This document shows positions 1-5,320 of a stretch of DNA of 5,667 nucleotides, piece after piece. This DNA is from Acidimicrobiia bacterium. Lineage in GTDB: Bacteria; Actinomycetota; Acidimicrobiia; IMCC26256. Where the stretch lies: contig JALRDW010000193.1 of assembly GCA_023262065.1 (NCBI GenBank), positions 1 to 5,667 on the forward strand, read 5' to 3'. Positions within the stretch are counted from its first letter, which is position 1, and every line of letters begins with the position of its first letter. Under the pieces are notes generated by a model that saw only the letters and a list, made by a program, of their open reading frames with translations, was not told the origin of the DNA and did no database searches. A program made the translations under genes and the position numbers.

Positions 1-492
1 AGCGCGACCCCCGACGCGCTCGACCGCGCCCGGACCGAGGGCACGCCGATCGAGGCGCACCCGACCGACAAGGACGCGACCGACCTCCACCTCGCACTCG
101 ACGCGGCGCGGCGGGCGGGCGCCGACCGGGTCACCGTGCTCGGCGCCGGGGGCGGGCGCCACGACCACCTCCTGGCCAACGCGCTGCTGCTGGCGGCCGA
201 CGAGTTCGCCGACCTCGAGCTCGATGCGTGCTTCGGTGCCGATCGCATCACCGTGGTGCGCACCTCGGCACGCCTCCACGGCGCACCCGGCGACCCGGTG
301 AGCCTCCTCGCCGTCGGCGGGGCGGCCCGCGGCATCACGACCTCGGGCCTGCGCTGGCCGCTCCGGGACGGCACCCTCGAGCCCGGATCGAGTCGCGGCG
401 TCAGCAACGAGTTCACCGATCCGACGGCGGTGGTCACCCTGCACGCCGGAACCCTCCTCGCCATCGTCCCCGACCCCAGGAGCACCCGATGA
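1..492 (+). CDS. thiN: Thiamine diphosphokinase, 3' part (N-terminus outside window)
   Basis: Thiamine diphosphokinase transfers pyrophosphate from ATP to thiamine, giving TPP and AMP in the cytoplasm. The 163 visible residues carry the family's motifs in order: a PTDKDATDLHLAL segment (the P-x-DKDxTD motif, about visible residues 21-33), a GAGGGRHDH segment (about 48-56, matching the G-x-GGR-x-DH motif), and near the C-terminus a GLRWPL segment followed by SSRGVSNEF, the typical substrate-binding end of the family. Family members are usually a little over 200 residues, so about 50 N-terminal residues are missing. The first visible residue, Ser, fits the end of the usual GDxDS motif, so the cut falls just after it. 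The stop codon overlaps the thiB start (ATGA), placing the kinase first in a thiamine uptake operon. Motifs are directly visible; the enzyme assignment rests on family knowledge and on the adjacent transporter. Confidence 0.9.
   Translation, partial: SATPDALDRARTEGTPIEAHPTDKDATDLHLALDAARRAGADRVTVLGAGGGRHDHLLANALLLAADEFADLELDACFGADRITVVRTSARLHGAPGDPVSLLAVGGAARGITTSGLRWPLRDGTLEPGSSRGVSNEFTDPTAVVTLHAGTLLAIVPDPRSTR
478..482 (+). promoter_or_regulatory. Ribosome binding site of thiB
   Basis: AGGAG lies six bases before the ATG at 489 and inside the last codons of thiN. It decides the thiB start. The same frame is open further upstream as far as 228, but that upstream stretch is an Arg/Pro-rich shadow of thiN, whereas the protein starting at 489 begins with a proper lipoprotein signal. 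Confidence 0.7.
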
Positions 493-1544
493 CGCGCGCC
501 CTGCGTCCCCTGGCCATCGCCGCCGCGCTCGCCTGCGCCGCCGCGGCCCTCACTGCGTGCTCCGACGGCGGGGACCGTGCGGACACGGTCACCCTCGTCA
601 CCCACGACTCGTTCGTCATCTCGAAGCCCGTGCAGCGAGCGTTCGAACGCGCCACCGGCCTCGAACTGCGCATCCTGCGCAGCGGCGACGCGGGCGCCGC
701 GCTCAACCAGGCCATCCTCACGAAGGACCGGCCGCTCGGCGACGCGTTCTTCGGCGTCGACACCACGCTGCTGTCACGCGCCCTCGAGGCGGACCTGTTC
801 GCACCGTACCGACCGGCGGACGCGGCGTCGATCCCGTCCGACCTCGTCATCGATCGCACCGGTCGCCTGACGAGTGTCGACTACGGCGACGTGTGCGTGA
901 ACTACGACGTCGCCCACTTCGCCGAGGGCGAGGAGCGTGCGCTCCCCTCCACCCTCGAGGACCTCGCCGAGCCACGGTTCGCCCAACTCCTCGTCGTCGA
1001 GAACCCGGCGACCTCGAGCACGGGGCTCGCCTTCATGCTCGCGTCCATCGCGCGCTTCGGCGACCGCTGGCTCGACTGGTGGTCGGACCTGCGCGACGGC
1101 GGCGTGAAGGTCGTCGAGGGGTGGGAGCAGGCCTACAACGTGGAGTTCTCCGGCAGCGCCGGGAAGGGCCGGTACCCGCTGGTCGTGTCGTACGCGACCA
1201 GTCCGCCCGCCGAGGTCATCTACGCCGACCCCCGGCCGACGACCGCCCCGACGGGCAACCTCGACCGGACCTGCTTCCGGCAGGTCGAGACGGTCGGCGT
1301 GCTGCGCAACGCGGAGCACCCGGGGGCCGCGAGGAGGCTCATCGACTTCATGCTCACGGAGCGCTTCCAGGCCGACGTCCCCCTCGGCATGTTCGTGTAC
1401 CCGGTGCGACCCGGGACGCCGGTCCCCGCCGAGTTCACGCGCTACGCCGGCCGTCCGGCCGAACCGTTCACCGTCGCGCCGGCCGAGATCGCCCGCAACC
1501 GCGACCGGTGGATCGAGCAGTGGACCGCGACCGTCCTGCGGTGA
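489..1544 (+). CDS. thiB: Thiamine ABC transporter, substrate-binding lipoprotein
   Basis: This 351-residue solute-binding protein should capture thiamine (possibly TMP/TPP) outside the membrane and hand it to ThiP. Residues 1-24 form a lipoprotein signal: MTR-x-LR charged start, Ala/Leu core, and an LTAC lipobox with Cys24 as the lipid anchor. Stretches shared with E. coli ThiB (recalled, not aligned by program) are THDSF (38-42), the ENPATSSTGL segment (171-180), GWEQAY (211-216), SYATSP (234-239), YPV (304-306) and a C-terminal PAEIARNRDRWIEQW segment (331-345). The Trp of the E. coli TGNWMYPV stretch is replaced here by Phe302 (GMFVYPV). Two further cysteines, C136 and C262, could form a disulfide in the exported protein. 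The gene overlaps thiN and thiP by four bases each. A role in iron or other cation uptake is the main alternative, since iron-binding SfuA-like proteins are related, but the kinase upstream and the GWEQAY/SYATSP motifs favour thiamine. Confidence 0.9.
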   Translation: MTRALRPLAIAAALACAAAALTACSDGGDRADTVTLVTHDSFVISKPVQRAFERATGLELRILRSGDAGAALNQAILTKDRPLGDAFFGVDTTLLSRALEADLFAPYRPADAASIPSDLVIDRTGRLTSVDYGDVCVNYDVAHFAEGEERALPSTLEDLAEPRFAQLLVVENPATSSTGLAFMLASIARFGDRWLDWWSDLRDGGVKVVEGWEQAYNVEFSGSAGKGRYPLVVSYATSPPAEVIYADPRPTTAPTGNLDRTCFRQVETVGVLRNAEHPGAARRLIDFMLTERFQADVPLGMFVYPVRPGTPVPAEFTRYAGRPAEPFTVAPAEIARNRDRWIEQWTATVLR

Positions 1545-3166
1545 GGATCACCCGCGGGCTCGCGCTCGGCGCGGCGGCGGCGTTCCTCGTCCTCTTCCTC
1601 GTCTGGCCGGTGGCCACGATCCTCGGGCGCGGCCTGTGGTCCGACGGGCGCCCGGATCTCGCTGCGATCGGCGACACCCTCGGGCGGCCCGGCATCCCCC
1701 GGATCATCGCGTTCACGTTCGTGCAGGCCGCAGTGTCGACCGTGGTCACGGTCGCGCTCGGACTCCCCGGCGCCTACGTGCTCTCGCGGTACCGATTCCG
1801 CGGGCGGGCACTCCTCGCCGCCGCGCTCACCGTCCCGTTCGTCCTCCCGACCGTCGTCGTCGGGACCGCCTTCCTCGCCCTCCTCGGCCCCGGCGGTCCC
1901 CTCGCCGCCCTCGGACTCGTGGGAACGCTCCCGGCGATCCTGCTCGCCCACGCCTGCCTCAACTACGCGGTCGTCGTACGCACCGTCGGCTCCCGGTGGG
2001 CCCACCTCGACCACCACGCCGCGGACGCGGCGCGCACCCTCGGCGCGTCACGGTGGCGCACGTGGTGGCGGGTCACACTCCCGGCGCTGCGCCCGGCGCT
2101 GGTCGCCAGCACCATGATCGTGTTCCTGTTCTCGTTCACCTCGTTCGGCGTGATCCTCATCCTGGGCGGACCCCGCACCGCCACGATCGAGACCGAGATC
2201 CATCGGGTCACCGTGCAGTCGCTCGACCTGCGTACCGCTGCGGTGCTCTCGATCATCCAGATGGTCGCGGTCGGCGGGGCGGTGCTCGCGGGTGCGGCCC
2301 TCGCTCGCGACGCGGGACCCGCACCGCGGTGGCGACCGCGCGACCTCGATGCGCTCGCCGTGACGGGATCCCGCCGGTTCGTACTCGCCGGTGTCCTCGC
2401 GCTCACGGCCGCCCTCGTCGGCGCACCGCTGGTGGTGCTCGTCCAGCGGTCCTTCGCCACCGGCTCGGGACCCGGACTCGCGTGGTACCGCGCCCTCGGG
2501 TCGATCGGTGGCACGGGGCTCGCCGAGACGCCGGCCCGAGCGCTGGCGAACTCCCTGACCTTCGCCGTGGTCGCCACGGTCATCGCGGTCGCCGTCGGCG
2601 GAGCCATCGCGTCGGGAGTGGTCGCCCGGGGTCGCCCGAACCGCACGGCGCGTCTCCTCGACCGGGCCGCCGTCCTCCCGCTCGGGATCTCGGCGGTGAC
2701 GATCGGCTTCGGGTACCTCATCACGCTCGACGCGCCCCCGCTCGCCCTGCGCAGCTCCTGGTGGATCATCCCGATCGCCCAGGCCCTCGTGGCGATCCCG
2801 TTCGTCGTGCGCACCACGGTGCCGATGCTGCGCTCGGTCGACCCGCGACTGCGCGACGCGGTGGCGACCCTCGGTGCGCCACCGTCGAGGGTGTGGCGGG
2901 CCGTCGACCTCCCGGCGCTGCGGTCCGCGCTCGCAACGGCCGCGGCCTTCGCCTTCGCCATCTCGCTCGGCGAGTTCGGGGCCACCGTGTTCATCGTGCG
3001 CCCCGAGACGACGACGCTGCCCGTGGCCATCTTCCGGATGCTCGGGCGACCGGGCGCGGCGAACCGGGGCACCGCGTGGGCGGCCGCCGCCGTCCTCATG
3101 GTCGTGACGACGCTCGCCATGCTCGCCGTCGACCGGACCACGACCCGCGTGCGGAGGACCCGGTGA
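1541..3166 (+). CDS. thiP: Thiamine ABC transporter permease, fused two-domain
   Basis: This 541-residue membrane protein forms the transport channel. It is close to the 536 residues of E. coli ThiP and, like it, is two permease halves fused in tandem. I count about 12 hydrophobic segments, at roughly residues 9-29, 59-83, 91-116, 126-147, 187-209, 233-255, 280-302, 337-361, 375-395, 406-428, 463-485 and 512-531. Each half has the EAA loop that docks on the ATPase: DAARTLG followed by TLP (162-181) and DAVATLG followed by DLP (439-458). The GTG start at 1541 overlaps the thiB stop (GTGA). I see no good Shine-Dalgarno sequence in front of it, so translation probably depends on ribosomes finishing thiB. 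Hydrophobicity begins within ten residues of this GTG and there is no better start. Substrate identity comes from the neighbours; related iron permeases (FbpB/SfuB) share the fold. Confidence 0.9.
   Translation: MRITRGLALGAAAAFLVLFLVWPVATILGRGLWSDGRPDLAAIGDTLGRPGIPRIIAFTFVQAAVSTVVTVALGLPGAYVLSRYRFRGRALLAAALTVPFVLPTVVVGTAFLALLGPGGPLAALGLVGTLPAILLAHACLNYAVVVRTVGSRWAHLDHHAADAARTLGASRWRTWWRVTLPALRPALVASTMIVFLFSFTSFGVILILGGPRTATIETEIHRVTVQSLDLRTAAVLSIIQMVAVGGAVLAGAALARDAGPAPRWRPRDLDALAVTGSRRFVLAGVLALTAALVGAPLVVLVQRSFATGSGPGLAWYRALGSIGGTGLAETPARALANSLTFAVVATVIAVAVGGAIASGVVARGRPNRTARLLDRAAVLPLGISAVTIGFGYLITLDAPPLALRSSWWIIPIAQALVAIPFVVRTTVPMLRSVDPRLRDAVATLGAPPSRVWRAVDLPALRSALATAAAFAFAISLGEFGATVFIVRPETTTLPVAIFRMLGRPGAANRGTAWAAAAVLMVVTTLAMLAVDRTTTRVRRTR
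3153..3157 (+). promoter_or_regulatory. Ribosome binding site of thiQ
   Basis: GGAGG lies five bases before the GTG at 3163 and inside the last thiP codons. It supports the GTG that overlaps the thiP stop as the true start. The open frame further upstream (to 1636) is a shadow of thiP. Confidence 0.7.
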
Positions 3167-4170
3167 CCCTGCACCTCGAACACCTCGGCGTCGCCTACGG
3201 GGGTCGGCGGGCGCTCGACGCGATCGACCTCACCGTGCCCACCGGCTCGACCCTCGCCGTGCTCGGCGCGTCCGGCAGCGGGAAGTCGACCCTGCTGCGC
3301 GCGATCGCCGGCCTCGAGCCCGCCACCGGGCGGGTGCGGTGGGAGCGCACGGACCTCACGGGGGTGCCCACCCACCGCCGCGGGATCGGCATGGTGTTCC
3401 AGGACCACGCGCTCCTGCCCCACCTCGACGTGCTCGGCAACGTGCGGTTCGGACTCGAGGGCCGCGGGACCGACCGGGCCGCCGCCACCGAACGCGCCGG
3501 GGCACTGCTCGCACGCGTCGGCCTCGTCGGGTACGAGCACCGAGCCGTGACGAGCCTCTCCGGCGGCGAGGCCCAGCGCGTCGCCCTCGCCCGCGCCCTC
3601 GCCCCGGACCCGCGCGTCCTGCTGCTCGATGAGCCCTACGGCGCACTCGACCGCGAGCGGCGCGACCGCCTCATGCTCGACGTCCGGTCCGTGCTGCGCG
3701 CCGCGGGCGTCACGGTGGTGCACGTGACCCACGACCACGACGAGGCCCTCGCGCTCGGCGATGCGGTGGCCATCCTCCACGACGGACGCCTCGAGCAGGT
3801 CGGCCCACCCGAGGCGGTCTGGCACCACCCGGCATCGGCCCGCGTGGCGCGCTTCCTCGGCGCCACGAACGAACTCGACGGTGAGGCCACCCCCGACGGC
3901 GCCGTGACCACGGCCCTCGGCCGGTTCCCGATCGCCGGCGTCCCGCCCGGCCCAGTCCGGGTCCTGTGGCGGCCCGAGGCCCTCCGGGTGGATCCCGCCG
4001 GCACGCTCCGTGGCCGAGTGCGCGACTCGACCTTCCGGCGGACCCACCACCTCGTCACCGTCGAGACGACCGCCGGTCGGTTCGAGGCGGTCGCCGGGAC
4101 GGGCGGTCGTGACGGCGAGTCGATCGGGCTGACCCTCGACGTCGCCGGCCTGCTCGTGTTCGGGCGCTGA
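3163..4170 (+). CDS. thiQ: Thiamine ABC transporter ATP-binding protein with C-terminal TOBE-like domain
   Basis: This 335-residue cytoplasmic ATPase powers import through ThiP. All nucleotide-binding motifs are intact: Walker A GASGSGKST (35-43), Q-loop Gln80 (VFQD), signature LSGGE (132-136), Walker B LLLDEP (153-158), D-loop ALD (161-163) and switch His190 (VTHD). After about residue 230 a second region follows, with a WRPEALRV stretch (269-276) and a beta-rich pattern to the C-terminus that resembles the TOBE domain of ABC importer ATPases. E. coli ThiQ is about 232 residues and lacks this region, so this protein looks more like the longer FbpC/PotA-type ATPases. GTG start at 3163, GTGA overlap with thiP and a GGAGG ribosome site. 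It is the last gene of the operon. By itself it would only be called an importer ATPase; thiamine specificity is inferred from thiN, thiB and thiP. Confidence 0.88.
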   Translation: MTLHLEHLGVAYGGRRALDAIDLTVPTGSTLAVLGASGSGKSTLLRAIAGLEPATGRVRWERTDLTGVPTHRRGIGMVFQDHALLPHLDVLGNVRFGLEGRGTDRAAATERAGALLARVGLVGYEHRAVTSLSGGEAQRVALARALAPDPRVLLLDEPYGALDRERRDRLMLDVRSVLRAAGVTVVHVTHDHDEALALGDAVAILHDGRLEQVGPPEAVWHHPASARVARFLGATNELDGEATPDGAVTTALGRFPIAGVPPGPVRVLWRPEALRVDPAGTLRGRVRDSTFRRTHHLVTVETTAGRFEAVAGTGGRDGESIGLTLDVAGLLVFGR

Positions 4171-4185
4171 GGGCGAGCCGCTCAG
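4167..4185. terminator. Weak hairpin between convergent genes
   Basis: CTGAG (4167-4171) pairs with CTCAG (4181-4185), with a GGC/GCC pair inside, so the short stem contains the stop codons of both convergent genes. The stem is only five perfect pairs and no T-tract follows on either strand, so it may be a weak shared bidirectional terminator or chance. The gap between the two genes is only 11 bases. Confidence 0.25.
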
Positions 4186-5192
4186 GCCGCGCCGCGCAGC
4201 AGACCGGCGGCGATCGGGAAGCCCCGGCCGTCGGCCGCCTCGGCGAGCGCGTCCATCGCCCGGGTGATCGTGCCGACCGGGAGGTCGTGGCTCGCGAAGA
4301 GGTGCACCGCCCACTCACGCTGTTCCCGGATCACCGCCGGGTCGTCGAGCAGGATCGCCGCCGCCGTCACGTCGATGAGCGCCGCGAGTTCGGTCGCCGC
4401 CCGATCGATGCCATCACCGACGGTCGCGAGCTCCGGCACCGCGTCGACGACCCGGGCGAGGGCGGAGGCGACGATGAGGGTGCGCTCGCTGGCCAACAGG
4501 TCCACGGTCTCCGGGATCGGGAGCACCGGCCGGGCCAGCGTCGGACCCCCATCGGGCCAGCGGCCGATCGTGTCGACCGCCGACTGCGCGTCGGTCGCCC
4601 ACGCGTCGGCCCCGATACGCAGCGCCCGGGTCGGATCGGCCCCGAACGCTCGACCGCCGACGAGGACCGGCACCCCGAGCGCGTGGGCCGCCGCGACCGA
4701 TCGGGACGCGCCGACGAGGGCCGACGGCACGGAGCACGACAGCGCCACCGCGAACGGTCGCTGCGACTCGAGGAAGTCGGCGAGATCGCGCGCCGGCAAC
4801 GAGGAGCCGAGGAACCGTGACCGCAGACCGGCGAGGCCCATCGACATCGCCACGATGCGACCCGGCAGCGAGTGGTCGTCGCCCTCGGGGCACACCACGA
4901 CCACCTCACGGCCCTCAGCCTGGTCGAGACCACCCGCCAGCAGCAGGAGGAGTTCCTCGATCACCGCGGTCGCCGCGTGCTCGTCGGCGATGGAGACGTC
5001 ACCGGCCGCCCACCGGCGGCCGAGATCGACCTGGATCGGCATGAGCACCCCGTCGACGATCTCGTCGAACGGCGTGCCCTCGTCGAGCAGGCGGAGGCAG
5101 AGCCGGTACGCGGTCTGGACGTCGCCGTCGACGAGCGCGCTGCGCAGCGCGAGCCGGGCCGGTTCGAGGTGATCGGAGGGCGCAGCGGTCAT
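4182..5192 (-). CDS. Stand-alone cobalamin-binding protein with CarH-like signature and unknown C-terminal domain
   Basis: 336 residues. Residues about 10-88 are a helical B12-binding cap (B12-binding-2 type) and about 95-212 a Rossmann B12-binding domain. The cap carries W61, then nine residues, then E71-H72, the Wx9EH signature of the adenosylcobalamin light sensor CarH. H107 in GDDHSLPG is the expected lower cobalt ligand; the canonical pattern is DxHxxG, here with one extra residue before Gly. S152 and the VGG at 178-180 fit the SxL and GG positions, though SxL reads SCS. In CarH the four key residues are W131, E141, H142 and H177, with identical spacing. The residue after W61 is Ala, where CarH has H132. 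No MerR or other DNA-binding domain precedes the cap. Residues about 226-336 are mostly helical and I cannot assign them. I chose the ATG at 5192 because the 42 residues upstream (to an ATG at 5318) are Arg/Pro-rich and would cover the divergent promoter. No Shine-Dalgarno precedes 5192. Probable sensor; function unproven. Confidence 0.82.
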   Translation of the reverse strand: MTAAPSDHLEPARLALRSALVDGDVQTAYRLCLRLLDEGTPFDEIVDGVLMPIQVDLGRRWAAGDVSIADEHAATAVIEELLLLLAGGLDQAEGREVVVVCPEGDDHSLPGRIVAMSMGLAGLRSRFLGSSLPARDLADFLESQRPFAVALSCSVPSALVGASRSVAAAHALGVPVLVGGRAFGADPTRALRIGADAWATDAQSAVDTIGRWPDGGPTLARPVLPIPETVDLLASERTLIVASALARVVDAVPELATVGDGIDRAATELAALIDVTAAAILLDDPAVIREQREWAVHLFASHDLPVGTITRAMDALAEAADGRGFPIAAGLLRGAA

Positions 5193-5232
5193 GGAGGGTC
5201 TACGGATCCACGCTCGGTTCGGGATGGTCCAC

Positions 5233-5271
5233 CCGACGGACGGAACGCTCCGGAGCGTACGCGCCCGTCGG
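5233..5271. repeat. Outer inverted repeat flanking the palindrome
   Basis: CCGACGG (5233-5239) and CCGTCGG (5265-5271) are perfect 7-base inverted arms whose centre (5252) is within one base of the centre of the inner 14-bp palindrome. The nested arrangement could be two operator layers or a cruciform/hairpin. Seven-base arms in such GC-rich DNA are only modest evidence. Confidence 0.4.
5245..5258. repeat. Perfect 14-bp palindrome, candidate operator
   Basis: ACGCTCCGGAGCGT reads the same on both strands. It lies about 53 bases from the start of the B12-binding gene and about 62 from the start of the oxidoreductase gene, a suitable place for a regulator controlling both. The half-site ACGCTC occurs again at 5210-5215. 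The B12 protein itself has no visible DNA-binding domain, so the binding factor would be another protein. Confidence 0.55.
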
Positions 5272-5281
5272 TCCGCACGGA

Positions 5282-5291
5282 TCGGGCCCGA
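5282..5291. repeat. 10-bp palindrome near the -35 position of the oxidoreductase
   Basis: TCGGGCCCGA is a perfect palindrome. It lies about 30-39 bases upstream of the GTG at 5321, where a -35 element would be expected if transcription starts at that codon. A repressor there would block RNA polymerase. Short GC palindromes occur often by chance in this base composition. Confidence 0.3.
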
Positions 5292-5308
5292 CCCAGCGGC
5301 CCGCCGAA

Positions 5309-5314
5309 TACCCT
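5309..5314 (+). promoter_or_regulatory. Candidate -10 box of a leaderless promoter
   Basis: TACCCT fits the actinobacterial TAnnnT -10 pattern and ends six bases before the GTG at 5321, which is the spacing expected if the transcript begins at the start codon. No Shine-Dalgarno is visible before this GTG, which agrees with leaderless expression. No TTGACA-like -35 is visible. Confidence 0.4.
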
Positions 5315-5320
5315 GCATCC

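Larger units (their letters stand above)
5193..5320. promoter_or_regulatory. Divergent intergenic region with palindromes
   Basis: This 128-base gap separates the start codons of the B12-binding protein (leftward) and the FAD oxidoreductase (rightward) and must hold both promoters. It contains a perfect 14-bp palindrome, an outer inverted repeat around it, an additional ACGCTC half-site at 5210-5215 and a 10-bp palindrome at 5282-5291. Neither gene has a clear Shine-Dalgarno, so one or both may be leaderless. On the minus strand a TAGACC hexamer (5202-5197) sits just before the ATG at 5192, but it is a poor -10 match. Confidence 0.6.

Noticed and set aside
228..488. Upstream extension of thiB within thiN
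   Set aside because: It overlaps thiN in another frame, is Arg/Pro-rich, and the lipoprotein signal and ribosome site fix the start at 489.
1..492. A TPP riboswitch controlling the thiamine operon
   Set aside because: The visible start is already inside thiN coding sequence and no THI-box sequence is present. It would have to lie upstream of the window.
1963..4314. A 783-codon open frame on the minus strand opposite thiP and thiQ
   Set aside because: It is a GC-driven shadow. The sense strand has full transporter motifs here, and the antisense product is a low-complexity Arg/Gly/Ala/Pro/Ser protein with no recognisable domain.
4264..5172. A 302-codon open frame on the plus strand opposite the B12-binding gene
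   Set aside because: The product is Ser/Arg/Ala-rich without domain signals, while the minus strand has clear cobalamin-binding motifs.
5193..5318. Longer N-terminus of the B12-binding protein from an ATG at 5318
   Set aside because: The 42 extra residues are Arg/Pro-rich with no HTH. This start would be two bases from the divergent GTG and would place the palindromes inside coding sequence.
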